A stretch of DNA of 5,082 nucleotides from Candidatus Nanoarchaeia archaeon (GCA_028717785.1 JAQUND010000089.1:1495-6576), one strand, 5' to 3'. Positions 1 through 4,157 are shown, counted from the stretch's first letter. The notes: generated by a model from the letters alone, not told the origin. A program made the numbers and translations.

Positions 1-53
1 TAACCCTAACAATTCACAACTAACCCTAACAATTCACAACTAACCCTAACAAT
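1..53. repeat. Terminal tandem direct repeats (20-bp unit, 2.65 copies)
   Basis: The unit TAACCCTAACAATTCACAAC occurs at 1-20 and 21-40, and its first 13 bases recur at 41-53. Each unit itself contains TAACCCTAAC. The array starts at the first base of the window, so it may be longer. The position suggests the end of a linear replicon or a terminal repeat where assembly stopped. This is inference: no opposite end is available for comparison. Confidence 0.85.
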
Positions 54-82
54 CAGTTCGCCAGGAAACGGTGGGCTTAGGC

Positions 83-99
83 GACTCCCGTAGGGGGTC
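83..99. repeat. Short hairpin next to the terminal repeats
   Basis: GACTCCC (83-89) and GGGGGTC (93-99) pair over 7 positions, one of them G-T, around a 3-nt GTA loop. It lies 30 bp inside the terminal repeats. No U-run follows, so it is not a normal terminator. A role in end structure or replication is speculative. Confidence 0.5.
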
Positions 100-143
100 C
101 CGATACCTGCTATAGAATACCTCCTAATACCTGCACCAGGGCC

Positions 144-163
144 TGCTAGAAGGCCTTCTAGCA
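144..163. repeat. Perfect 20-bp palindrome
   Basis: TGCTAGAAGGCCTTCTAGCA is exactly self-complementary, centred between 153 and 154. On the minus strand it lies downstream of the first gene and could form a transcript-end hairpin, though no U-run follows. A perfect palindrome near a linear end could also be a binding or processing site. The sequence does not distinguish these. Confidence 0.7.
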
Positions 164-239
164 AACAAGTGCCAGAAGGGTATAGAAACCATAGGTGAAA
201 TTATTCGAATGTGCTCTTGAAGGTCGAGCATTAGTGGAA

Positions 240-303
240 TTAATCATCGTTTTCTTCATCATCTTGTTTGAGATCAGATTCAAGTGATTTGCCAAAATCA
301 AGA
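240..303 (-). other. Acidic C-terminal extension in the +1 frame of the first gene
   Basis: The 48-codon gene at 298-444 ends at TCT TGA T. Reading one base further on (+1) gives an open frame from there to a TAA at 240-242, encoding DFGKSLESDLKQDDEENDD. This acidic tail looks like real protein and resembles the acidic tail of the gene at 801-1049 (EPDDEDKDDNN). It could be made by programmed +1 frameshifting (the antizyme site is the similar UCC-UGA-U), or it could reflect a one-base mutation or sequencing error. No independent start codon or ribosome binding site is seen for it. Confidence 0.4.
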
Positions 304-444
304 GAATAAATTTACAAGTTTGTTGAATATAGAGTCGCTTGAAATTTGTGATATTATCGCACAAATTACGATTGAAACAGAGATTGTTAAACTTGAAATA
401 GTAATATAAAACAGTTTGTTTGGTGATTCGAGTTTTATTTCCAT
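298..444 (-). CDS. Small single-span membrane protein, unknown function (48 aa)
   Basis: The product is not recognised. ATG at 444 follows AAAGGAGAG by 4 nt and sits directly below the shared promoter motif (458-496), which fixes the start. The protein begins MEIKLESPNK, then has a hydrophobic stretch at about residues 12-34 (LFYITISSLTISVSIVICAI) typical of one membrane span, then a polar segment ending in NKLVNLFS. A bitopic inner-membrane peptide is the likely form; orientation is uncertain. The stop is TGA in the context TCT TGA T, and an acidic open frame continues in +1 to 240, so the full protein may be about 67-68 residues. It is the last gene before the terminal repeats. Small membrane proteins of this kind are common among phage early genes, but no role can be named. 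Confidence 0.75.
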   Translation of the reverse strand: MEIKLESPNKLFYITISSLTISVSIVICAIISQISSDSIFNKLVNLFS

Positions 445-457
445 TATTCTCTCCTTT

Positions 458-496
458 GATATAAACTATATCGCGTGTGTTCGAGTAAATTGCCAT
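458..496 (-). promoter_or_regulatory. Promoter of gene 298-444
   Basis: Minus strand: box ATGGCA (491-496), 20 bp, -10 hexamer TATAGT (465-470) preceded by CGA. The hexamer lies in the dyad GATATAGTTTATATC (458-472). The predicted leader is only about 15 nt and carries the ribosome binding site. Confidence 0.8.
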
Positions 497-532
497 ATAT
501 AGGAGATGAAAATTTTGTGTTTCGTGCACTAA

Positions 533-577
533 GGGCGCGCGTAATGCGCGCTTAAGCTGCCAAGCGCGCGTTTAAGT
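533..577 (-). terminator. GC-rich stem-loop region downstream of gene 581-751
   Basis: Three alternating GC blocks, GCGCGCG (535-541), GCGCGC (546-551) and GCGCGCG (564-570), can pair with each other in alternative hairpins. For example, CGCGCTT pairs with AAGCGCG around a loop containing a TGCCA motif. It lies just after the minus-strand gene at 581-751. A short AAAATTTTC follows further on, so it may act as a terminator or 3'-end stabiliser. The U-run is not adjacent, so termination is uncertain. Confidence 0.45.
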
Positions 578-580
578 GTT

Positions 581-751
581 TTATGCTGCTGTTGATAAAG
601 AATGTGAATTTACGTTGATGATTTTCTTTGTATTGGCAGCGTCCTGTTCGGCTTTGTGTTCTCGATAACATTTCATTGCGAATGTGATTGCTTCATTCAT
701 TTTGCGGTTCCGTGTTCTTCTTGGCTCTAAATCTCTGATTCCGTTTGCCAT
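581..751 (-). CDS. Small basic protein, unknown function (56 aa)
   Basis: The product is not recognised. ATG at 751 follows AAGGAGAG by 6 nt, downstream of the shared promoter (773-811). The sequence starts MANGIRDLEPRRTRNRKM and is strongly basic in its first 18 residues (RR, TR, NRK). A probable helix follows (NEAITFAMKCYREHKAEQDA), then a polar tail ending SLSTAA. The basic N-terminus would suit nucleic-acid or acidic-protein contact, but no DNA-binding fold is visible. It is a stand-alone gene: its own promoter lies upstream, and a GC-rich hairpin region (533-577) lies downstream before the next promoter. Codon pattern, ribosome binding site and promoter make it a real gene despite its size. 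Confidence 0.8.
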   Translation of the reverse strand: MANGIRDLEPRRTRNRKMNEAITFAMKCYREHKAEQDAANTKKIINVNSHSLSTAA

Positions 752-772
752 AAGTTCTCTCCTTGATTAAGT

Positions 773-811
773 GATATAGACTATATCGTGCGATAGAATG
801 TCAGATGCCAA
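773..811 (-). promoter_or_regulatory. Promoter of gene 581-751
   Basis: Minus strand: box TTGGCA (806-811), 20 bp, TATAGT (780-785) preceded by CGA, inside a perfect 6-3-6 dyad GATATA-GTC-TATATC (773-787). The box lies within the last codons of the upstream gene (stop at 801-803), so spacing between genes is minimal. Confidence 0.85.
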
Positions 812-1049
812 GTGAATTATTATCATCTTTATCTTCATCATCTGGTTCGACTTCACTTTCAAGTTGTTCAATGACTTCGGAGACACATGGGTACATAGAG
901 ACGAATTCATTACTTACTTGTTTGCCGCCTACTCTCCAGCGATTATACATGTGTTCGTCAGCAGATCTGAGCGCATTGTCAAATTCATACATTGCATTTT
1001 CAAGTGTTTCAGCAGATTCTTTGAGTTCATCGTATTCAGTTCGATCCAT
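801..1049 (-). CDS. Small acidic protein, unknown function (82 aa)
   Basis: The product is not recognised. ATG at 1049 is preceded by AAAGGAGAG 4 nt away. The protein is highly acidic and mostly helical in appearance: MDRTEYDELKESAETLENAM and the following residues to about 30 have heptad-like hydrophobic spacing that could form a short coiled coil. A central segment contains MYNRWRVGGKQVSNEF, then a second helix (SEVIEQLESEVEP). The tail EPDDEDKDDNN is almost entirely acidic. Small acidic phage proteins are often inhibitors or DNA mimics that bind host enzymes; that is only a class-level analogy. The gene is monocistronic with its own promoter (1084-1122). No terminator is seen before the next promoter, so some readthrough into 581-751 is likely. 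Confidence 0.87.
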   Translation of the reverse strand: MDRTEYDELKESAETLENAMYEFDNALRSADEHMYNRWRVGGKQVSNEFVSMYPCVSEVIEQLESEVEPDDEDKDDNNSLGI

Positions 1050-1083
1050 AACTCTCTCCTTTGTTATGAGTATATTGTTGTTT

Positions 1084-1122
1084 GATATAGACTATATCGT
1101 GTGTTTCAAGTTTTACTGCCAT
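1084..1122 (-). promoter_or_regulatory. Promoter of gene 801-1049
   Basis: Minus strand: box ATGGCA (1117-1122), 20 bp, TATAGT (1091-1096) preceded by CGA, in a perfect dyad GATATA-GTC-TATATC (1084-1098). It is followed by the initial transcribed sequence ATCAAACAAC, which recurs after several of the other promoters. Confidence 0.87.
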
Positions 1123-1166
1123 TGTGAATGAGAATCAGATAGAAGGTGATTAGCATGTTAGAATGA

Positions 1167-1219
1167 AAGGGCCTTAAGGTTTTATAATGGTTGATATAAT
1201 GTTTTGCCTTAAGGCCTTT
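1167..1219 (-). terminator. Inverted repeat downstream of gene 1238-1654
   Basis: GGCCTTAAGG (1170-1179) and CCTTAAGGCC (1207-1216) pair perfectly around a 27-nt AT-rich loop. Flanking AAAG/CTTT extends the stem with a one-base offset. Each arm is itself palindromic (CCTTAAGG). It lies 19 bp after the minus-strand stop codon. The sequence TTAGACTGATT between stop and hairpin recurs beside the hairpin at 4115-4132. The long loop is atypical for an intrinsic terminator. Confidence 0.55.
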
Positions 1220-1237
1220 AGACTGATTTAAGATCGG

Positions 1238-1654
1238 TTAGACGGTCGGTGTTTGTTCTTTAGGTTTTTGAGAAGTTTTTTTGGCAGTTTTCTTTGCCGG
1301 TGTCTTTTTTGTTTTTGGTTTTGGAGGTTCGGGTGTTTTGGTGTTTGTGTTTTCTTTTTTGGCAGTTTTAGTTGTGGTGTGAAGTGAGGCAAGGATTTTT
1401 AAGTTGGCAGTCAGGTCGTCGTTGGTGTTGACTTTTTTGATGGTGCCGATGATTTTTCCGCAGCGACCAGTTGCCAAGCGTTCTTGCGTGTAGGGTGAAT
1501 ATTGCGTGTTGGCAGTTTGAGCGACCGTGACTTCAAGGGTCGAGCCTTTGAGGTACCAGATGTGACCATTGGCAGCTTTGAAGCAGGTACAACTTTTTTT
1601 CTGGTCGACTGTGATATTGGCAACTTTTACATCTTCAATCTTGATGTTAGGCAT
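1238..1654 (-). CDS. Small protein with a Lys/Thr/Pro-rich tail; paralog of 2186-2482 (138 aa)
   Basis: Function is not recognised. ATG at 1654 follows AAGGAGAG by 7 nt. Two parts are visible. Residues 1-92 form a compact, probably beta-rich domain (MPNIKIEDVKVANITVD, then LKGSTLEVT at 35-43 and Cys65). Residues 93-138 are a low-complexity tail, about one third Lys with the rest mostly Thr, Pro and Ala (for example KKTPAKKTAKKTS). That is the style of histone-H1-like tails, and nonspecific nucleic-acid binding is a reasonable guess. The N-terminal domain aligns end to end with the product of 2186-2482, sharing NIK near the start, LKGxxLE(V/I)T and a cysteine at residue 65, so I infer an ancient duplication. 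The gene contains seven TGGCA/TGCCA motifs in 417 bp, the densest in the window. It has its own promoter (1692-1730) and a downstream inverted repeat. Confidence 0.88.
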   Translation of the reverse strand: MPNIKIEDVKVANITVDQKKSCTCFKAANGHIWYLKGSTLEVTVAQTANTQYSPYTQERLATGRCGKIIGTIKKVNTNDDLTANLKILASLHTTTKTAKKENTNTKTPEPPKPKTKKTPAKKTAKKTSQKPKEQTPTV

Positions 1655-1691
1655 AAGTTCTCTCTCCTTGAAAAATTGTTTGTTATTGTTT

Positions 1692-1730
1692 GATAGAGAT
1701 TATATCGTTTGTTTTACTTGTTGCTGCCAG
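1692..1730 (-). promoter_or_regulatory. Promoter of gene 1238-1654
   Basis: Minus strand: box CTGGCA (1725-1730), 20 bp, consensus -10 TATAAT (1699-1704) preceded by CGA, followed by CTCTATC to complete the GATA...TATC dyad (1692-1706). The perfect TATAAT identifies this hexamer as the -10 box for the whole promoter family. Confidence 0.87.
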
Positions 1731-1731
1731 T

Positions 1732-1893
1732 TTAAGCATAAAGGACTTTCCAAATCTTTTGTTGGCAAGCTTCAAAAGATTTCTTTTCAGATTCATAACG
1801 GATAGAGTCAATATTCTTGATCGATTCGTTTTTTTCGATAGCAAGAGAGATTGCCAAATCAAGTGTAATTAAATCTCGAAACGTAAAGTTCAT
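1732..1893 (-). CDS. Small helical protein, unknown function (53 aa)
   Basis: The product is not recognised. ATG at 1893 follows AAGGAG by 6 nt. The protein reads as MNFTFRDLITLDLAISLAIE, then a charged stretch (KNESIKNIDSIRYESEKKSF), then EACQQKIWKVLYA. It has mixed charge, looks mostly helical and lacks a signal peptide or membrane span. The TAA stop (1732-1734) lies 2 bp from the upstream box of the next gene's promoter (1692-1730). Its own promoter (1912-1949) is the minus half of a divergent pair; the plus half predicts an RNA starting near 1988. No terminator separates it from 1238-1654. Confidence 0.8.
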   Translation of the reverse strand: MNFTFRDLITLDLAISLAIEKNESIKNIDSIRYESEKKSFEACQQKIWKVLYA

Positions 1894-1911
1894 GAATTCT
1901 CCTTAGTTGGT

Positions 1912-1949
1912 GGCTTATACTATATCGCCTGTAAAAAAATAACTGCCAG
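1912..1949 (-). promoter_or_regulatory. Promoter of gene 1732-1893 (minus half of divergent pair)
   Basis: Minus strand: box CTGGCA (1944-1949), 19 bp including a run of T, TATAGT (1919-1924) preceded by CGA. The right half of the dyad is degenerate (TATAGTATAAGCC), unlike most other mRNA promoters here. The box directly abuts the TTGGCA of the plus-strand promoter, forming the palindrome TGCCAGTTGGCA. Confidence 0.78.
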
Positions 1950-1981
1950 TTGGCAAGACCAAACAAGACTTGTGATATAGA
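1950..1981 (+). promoter_or_regulatory. Divergent plus-strand promoter, predicted RNA 1
   Basis: Plus strand: TTGGCA (1950-1955), exactly 20 bp, TATAGA (1976-1981) preceded by TGA. This is the same geometry as the gene promoters, pointing the other way. It immediately precedes the conserved 31-nt element at 1991-2021 and no gene. The right half TATC is absent. Confidence 0.7.
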
Positions 1982-1987
1982 CTTAGT

Positions 1988-2182
1988 CCATCCTACCGTG
2001 TGGAGCATATCGGGGAAGTGTGTTTATAAGTAATCAATAGAATGTCGTGAGTTTCGAATCTGATTGCCAATATAGTTTCTGATCAGTTTCGTAGGTCGAG
2101 AGCAAACAAGAATAAATAACAAATAGGTTATATAGGTGTGTGAAGAACGGAATGAAAGAGGGGGCCCTTTCGGGCCCTTTGT
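1988..2182 (+). ncRNA. Predicted plus-strand small RNA 1 with conserved 31-nt core
   Basis: Start is inferred 7 nt after the -10 box of the promoter at 1950-1981; the end is the U-rich flank of the hairpin at 2155-2177. The core (1991-2021, beginning TCCTACCGTG and ending CATATCGGGGAAGTGT) recurs at 4053-4083 (27/31 identical) and 4684-4714 (26/31), each after the same plus-strand promoter type. No reading frame with a ribosome binding site and useful length is present: the GTG in the core opens six codons at most. A regulatory RNA, or a DNA element such as a protein-binding or replication site, are the main alternatives. The function is unknown, and I know of no described RNA family matching this core. 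Confidence 0.55.
2155..2182. terminator. Bidirectional intrinsic terminator
   Basis: Two GGGCCC blocks pair around a TTTC loop, and the stem extends through G-T and A-T pairs into flanking A-rich and T-rich sequence. On the plus strand it is followed by TTTGTTTGTT, a good U-run. On the minus strand it lies just after the stop of 2186-2482 and is followed by CTCTTTC. It would end both the minus-strand gene and the predicted plus-strand RNA. Confidence 0.75.
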
Positions 2183-2185
2183 TTG

Positions 2186-2482
2186 TTAGGATTTTTTGGA
2201 AGAAGATTTGAAATACTTGTTCAGGATTTTCTGGAGGTCGACGGAATTTTCCACGCCTGAGATGACGGCTTTGATACTGCCAAGGTGGCATTTCTGGATT
2301 ATTTCATCGGAATAACGTTTGACCCGGCTGCCAAGTTCTTTGATCGGGTTTGTAATCTCCAGCGCTCTTCCTTTGAGGACTGCCTTTTTTTCGCCCCTGA
2401 TAAACGTGATGGCGGTTTTGGAAGTCCTTGTTTCGACACCTTTTGGAAGTGTGATATCTTTGATGTTGATTGATTCAGCCAT
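2186..2482 (-). CDS. Small basic protein; paralog of the N-terminal domain of 1238-1654 (98 aa)
   Basis: Function is not recognised. ATG at 2482 follows AAAGGAG by 5 nt. The single domain runs MAESINIKDITLPKGVETRT, then TAITFIRGEKKAVLKGRALEIT (residues 23-44), a polar stretch with Cys65, and SVDLQKILNKYF, ending in a short basic tail SSSKKS. It matches the first 90 residues of the product of 1238-1654 in order (NIK, LKGxxLE(V/I)T, Cys65, a DL...KIL stretch), but lacks that protein's long Lys/Thr/Pro tail. The alternating polar and hydrophobic pattern suggests beta strands. The gene has its own promoter (2516-2554) and ends at a strong bidirectional terminator. The promoter's upstream box lies inside the 3' end of 2537-2740. 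Confidence 0.87.
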   Translation of the reverse strand: MAESINIKDITLPKGVETRTSKTAITFIRGEKKAVLKGRALEITNPIKELGSRVKRYSDEIIQKCHLGSIKAVISGVENSVDLQKILNKYFKSSSKKS

Positions 2483-2515
2483 GATGGCTCCTTTCGTAAA
2501 GGTGATTGATTGTTT

Positions 2516-2554
2516 GATAATAAAGATATCGTTCGATTATTTTGGTACTGCCAG
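2516..2554 (-). promoter_or_regulatory. Promoter of gene 2186-2482
   Basis: Minus strand: box CTGGCA (2549-2554), 20 bp, TATCTT (2523-2528) preceded by CGA, with TTATC completing the dyad (2516-2530). The weakest -10 hexamer of the set, and the box lies within the coding end of the neighbouring gene (stop at 2537-2539). Confidence 0.75.
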
Positions 2555-2740
2555 CAATCGTATTTCTTCAATCGAGATTTGTTTGGGTGATGATAAATTG
2601 ACGATGATTTTTTTGCTGCCAACTTGATGTGTATCACAAAAAGCAAGCGTGATTGATGTTTTGTCGTCTGAAATAACATAACCAGTAAATGTCAAACATC
2701 TTACTTCTTCTAATACTTCTGATTTTAAGTCATCAGCCAT
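2537..2740 (-). CDS. Small protein, probably beta-rich, unknown function (67 aa)
   Basis: The product is not recognised. ATG at 2740 is preceded by AAAAGAGAG, a weaker ribosome binding site than its neighbours but at normal spacing and downstream of the shared promoter. The protein starts MADDLKSEVLEEVRCLTFTG. It continues with alternating residues typical of strands (YVISDDKTSITLAFCDTHQV, then KKIIVNLSSPKQISIEEI) and ends LLAVPK. It has two cysteines (15 and 35) without a metal-site pattern, and no signal or membrane segment. Promoter copies at 2762-2799 and possibly 2818-2856 could both drive it. There is no terminator before 2186-2482, so cotranscription is possible. Confidence 0.82.
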   Translation of the reverse strand: MADDLKSEVLEEVRCLTFTGYVISDDKTSITLAFCDTHQVGSKKIIVNLSSPKQISIEEIRLLAVPK

Positions 2741-2761
2741 GAATTTCTCTCTTTTGTTGGT

Positions 2762-2799
2762 GATATAAACTATATCGTGATAAAGAAGTTTTTTGCCAA
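2762..2799 (-). promoter_or_regulatory. Promoter of gene 2537-2740
   Basis: Minus strand: box TTGGCA (2794-2799), 19 bp, TATAGT (2769-2774) preceded by CGA, in the dyad GATATAGTTTATATC (2762-2776). Confidence 0.82.
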
Positions 2800-2817
2800 T
2801 TTCCTTGTGATTGTTTG

Positions 2818-2856
2818 TTAAGAGAATGTATCGAGAGATTCAAGTTAAACTGCCTA
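2818..2856 (-). promoter_or_regulatory. Possible second, tandem promoter upstream of 2537-2740
   Basis: Minus strand: TAGGCA (2851-2856), 20 bp, TACATT (2825-2830) preceded by CGA. The geometry matches the others but the right half TATC is missing. No gene start lies between it and the promoter at 2762-2799, so it would give a longer leader for the same gene or a short separate RNA. Confidence 0.45.
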
Positions 2857-2884
2857 ACTACAAGCGCTAAAGCGCTTGCGTTAG
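2854..2884 (-). terminator. Stem-loop downstream of gene 2905-3126
   Basis: CAAGCGCT (2861-2868) and AGCGCTTG (2871-2878) pair around two bases. An outer CTAAC/GTTAG pair (2854-2858, 2880-2884) extends the stem across a small internal loop. It lies 20 bp after the minus-strand stop. No clear U-run follows, so it may protect the 3' end or act as a weak terminator. Confidence 0.55.
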
Positions 2885-2904
2885 TTTCTTATATGTTTGG
2901 CAGT

Positions 2905-3126
2905 TTAGCCGAGTAAAATTGCATTGTTTTCGTCGGCTTCATCATCAACTTTTGGCATGTTGTGATAATCACTGTGTTTGACAGCGCCTTCTTCGACACT
3001 TGAAACTTCTTTGGCAACTATGGTGTTCCAATGGTCGCCATAGTCGTAGGTGAAATAAACAGGAGTGTCATCCGGATATTGTTCAAGTTGTTCTTTCAAA
3101 TCGCTTACGGTCATTGGGTTTCGCAT
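2905..3126 (-). CDS. Small acidic phage-type protein with MTVxxLxxxLxxxPDDxxV motif (73 aa)
   Basis: ATG at 3126 follows AAGGAG by 7 nt below the shared promoter; an upstream in-frame ATG at 3186 lies above the promoter and is rejected. The first half, MTVSDLKEQLEQYPDDTPVY (residues 5-24), matches a pattern common in small uncharacterised phage and prophage proteins: a short helix starting with MTV, then P-D-D and a beta strand. The second half (FTYDYGDHWNTIVAKEVSSV) continues the strand pattern, followed by an acidic linker (DDEADENN) and a short hydrophobic end (AILLG), also typical. The family assignment is from memory of the pattern; its biochemical role is unknown. This is the best phage-type marker in the window. 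It ends 20 bp before a stem-loop (2854-2884). Confidence 0.87.
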   Translation of the reverse strand: MRNPMTVSDLKEQLEQYPDDTPVYFTYDYGDHWNTIVAKEVSSVEEGAVKHSDYHNMPKVDDEADENNAILLG

Positions 3127-3147
3127 AAACTTTCTCCTTGTTTTAGT

Positions 3148-3186
3148 GATAAGAATTATATCACAAGTTGAGTGAACAAGTGCCAA
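3148..3186 (-). promoter_or_regulatory. Promoter of gene 2905-3126
   Basis: Minus strand: box TTGGCA (3181-3186), 20 bp, consensus TATAAT (3155-3160) preceded by TGA, with TTATC completing the dyad (3148-3162). The box abuts the stop codon of the upstream gene (3187-3189). Confidence 0.85.
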
Positions 3187-3450
3187 TTAAAGTGTAAATT
3201 TAACATACCAGTGTGACTGGTTGGCAACTGAGGCTCCGCCTTTGAATGGTTTCCAGACGTCGCCAGAGTCAATAATAGTCGCCTGTGGAAAAACAGATTT
3301 TACTTTGGCAACCTTGTGATCGCTGGTTATACCAGAGGTATAAAAGTAAGACCACCTGGCAGTATAGACACCAGACTTCTTTGACAAAGTGCTTGCACTG
3401 AGCGTACTTTTCAACTGCTCAGTCAAGTTGATGGTGCCATGATTTTTCAT
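3187..3450 (-). CDS. Small protein of unknown function (87 aa)
   Basis: The product is not recognised. ATG at 3450 follows AAAGGAG by 6 nt; longer in-frame starts upstream lie above the promoter and overlap 3507-3950, so they are rejected. The protein starts MKNHGTINLTEQLKSTLSAS. It continues with an aromatic strand-like segment (GVYTARWSYFYTSG, 27-40), a probable helix (SDHKVAKVKSVFPQA), and a C-terminal part rich in G and aromatic residues (DSGDVWKPFKGG, then SHWYVKFTL). The helix-strand alternation and the final strand suggest a small folded alpha/beta domain. It has its own promoter (3468-3507), and the next promoter starts directly at its stop codon, with no terminator between. Confidence 0.87.
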   Translation of the reverse strand: MKNHGTINLTEQLKSTLSASTLSKKSGVYTARWSYFYTSGITSDHKVAKVKSVFPQATIIDSGDVWKPFKGGASVANQSHWYVKFTL

Positions 3451-3467
3451 AACTCTCCTTTGTTGGT

Positions 3468-3507
3468 GATGAAGACTTATATCGAGAGAAACCGAGCAAA
3501 CAGCCAT
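3468..3507 (-). promoter_or_regulatory. Promoter of gene 3187-3450
   Basis: Minus strand: box ATGGCT (3502-3507), 20 bp, TATAAG (3476-3481) preceded by CGA. The right half reads CATC and is shifted one base out. The box overlaps the first base of the stop codon of 3507-3950. Confidence 0.75.
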
Positions 3508-3950
3508 CAATCTCCGTGGTAATCTACATTGCCCATGTTGGGATTTAAGCCTACTTTTTTGCAAGCCGCCAAGAATTTGATGCTTCCCTGGTAAGCTTTC
3601 GCTGAATCACCACACCAGTCAATAAAAGTTTTTGGGCCCCGCTTGATTATTCTCTTGCCAGCTGCTAATGCGCTCTTTCTTGAACCAAATGCTCCTGTCC
3701 ACGCATACTCATCAGCACCACGCCTGGGATATGGGTTCCCCCACTTGACAATCACAAAAAAACAATCATAATGAGAGTCAAGCGCTGTATCAAGCAATTT
3801 ATGCTCCGTCAAATAAGCCACAGCTTTTTCCGTGTTGGCTGCCAACAGTTCAGAGTCATTCTCAGCTTTGACAAGACCAATCTCATTTGCCAAATTTTGA
3901 GCCTCAATGTAATTATACATGCATTCCAGTTGTTCATCGCTCAAATTCAT
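3507..3950 (-). CDS. Protein of unknown function (147 aa)
   Basis: The product is not recognised. The start at 3950 is chosen because it lies below the promoter (3983-4021) and follows GAGAGAG by about 3 nt; the ribosome binding site is weaker than elsewhere. The longer in-frame start at 4070 is above the promoter and is rejected. The N-terminal half is helical and acidic (MNLSDEQLECMYNYIEAQNL through TEHKLLDTALD, about residues 1-57). The C-terminal half begins with a strand (YDCFFVIVKWGNPYP), then an aromatic and glycine-containing turn (DEYAWTGAFGSRK) and a basic helix (ALAAGKRIIKRGP). It ends with a segment containing WCGDSAKAYQGSIKF. No catalytic motif stands out; the three C-terminal-half cysteines are not spaced as a zinc site. 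Its promoter is back-to-back with that of predicted RNA 2. Confidence 0.87.
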   Translation of the reverse strand: MNLSDEQLECMYNYIEAQNLANEIGLVKAENDSELLAANTEKAVAYLTEHKLLDTALDSHYDCFFVIVKWGNPYPRRGADEYAWTGAFGSRKSALAAGKRIIKRGPKTFIDWCGDSAKAYQGSIKFLAACKKVGLNPNMGNVDYHGD

Positions 3951-3982
3951 AACTCTCTCATATCTTTCAGGTTTTGTTGTTT

Positions 3983-4021
3983 GATAGAGACTATATCGCA
4001 CAAACATACATTGGCAGCCAA
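3983..4021 (-). promoter_or_regulatory. Promoter of gene 3507-3950 (minus half of divergent pair)
   Basis: Minus strand: box TTGGCT (4016-4021), 20 bp, TATAGT (3990-3995) preceded by CGA, with CTATC completing the dyad (3983-3997). The box overlaps by one base the TTGGCA of the plus-strand promoter, together forming TTGGCAGCCAA. Confidence 0.85.
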
Positions 4022-4042
4022 ACTGTTTTTGAGCGATATGAT
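4011..4042 (+). promoter_or_regulatory. Divergent plus-strand promoter, predicted RNA 2
   Basis: Plus strand: TTGGCA (4011-4016), exactly 20 bp, TATGAT (4037-4042) preceded by GAGCGA. The arrangement, including the palindromic box and the GAGCGATAT segment, is repeated at 4621-4652. It leads into the conserved element at 4053-4083. Confidence 0.72.
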
Positions 4043-4048
4043 TGCACG

Positions 4049-4135
4049 TACGTCCTACTGTGCGTAGCATATCAGGGAAGTGTATTAATAGGATTTAATT
4101 TGGCTCAACAAAACAAGGGCCAGAGGGCCCTTAGA
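4049..4135 (+). ncRNA. Predicted plus-strand small RNA 2 with conserved 31-nt core
   Basis: Start is inferred from the promoter at 4011-4042; the end is placed at the hairpin 4115-4132, but that hairpin has no U-run on this strand, so the 3' end is uncertain. The core at 4053-4083 begins TCCTACTGTG and ends AGCATATCAGGGAAGTGT. It is 27/31 identical to the copy at 1991-2021 and 24/31 to the copy at 4684-4714. CTAC and GTAG inside the core can form a small hairpin. No usable reading frame follows. The shortest of the three predicted RNAs. Confidence 0.5.
4115..4132 (-). terminator. Intrinsic terminator of gene 4158-4571
   Basis: AAGGGCC (4115-4121) and GGCCCTT (4126-4132) form a perfect 7-bp stem with a 4-base loop. 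On the minus strand the stem is followed by GTTTTGTTG, a usable U-run. The TTAGACTGATT between the stop and the hairpin is shared with the 3' flank of gene 1238-1654. Confidence 0.8.
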
Positions 4136-4157
4136 CTGATTGATAACTGGTGACCTG

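Larger units (their letters stand above)
54..297. other. Gene-poor, structured region next to the terminal repeats
   Basis: No convincing gene is seen here. The stretch holds a short hairpin (83-99), three ATACCT copies (103-108, 117-122, 127-132), a perfect 20-bp palindrome (144-163) and the 3' flank of the first gene. A long minus-strand reading frame crosses it, but that frame starts upstream of the first gene's promoter and has no ribosome binding site. Bases 240-297 can encode an acidic peptide in the +1 frame of the first gene (listed separately). Confidence 0.6.

Noticed and set aside
1..53. Eukaryotic-type telomere (TAACCC repeats)
   Set aside because: The TAACCC occurs only once per 20-bp unit and the rest of the window has bacterial ribosome binding sites and -10 boxes; resemblance is partial.
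458..496. Archaeal TATA boxes (GATATAG/TATATC)
   Set aside because: An archaeal start would be about 25 bp downstream of the TATA box, which for 298-444 would fall beyond the ATG; TATAAT copies with Shine-Dalgarno sequences fit a bacterial -10 better.
158..529. Long minus-strand reading frame of 123 codons over the left intergenic region
   Set aside because: Its start lies above the promoter at 458-496 with no ribosome binding site, the composition is unlike the neighbours, and the promoter plus AAAGGAGAG points to the 48-codon frame starting at 444.
805..1131. Plus-strand reading frame opposite gene 801-1049
   Set aside because: It is a Ser/Leu-rich antisense shadow of the acidic minus-strand gene, with no ribosome binding site or promoter.
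3507..4070. Longer N-terminal starts for 3507-3950, 3187-3450, 2905-3126 and 4158-4571
   Set aside because: All the longer starts lie upstream of the predicted transcription starts and lack ribosome binding sites; the chosen ATG codons follow AAGGAG-type or GAGAGAG sequences.
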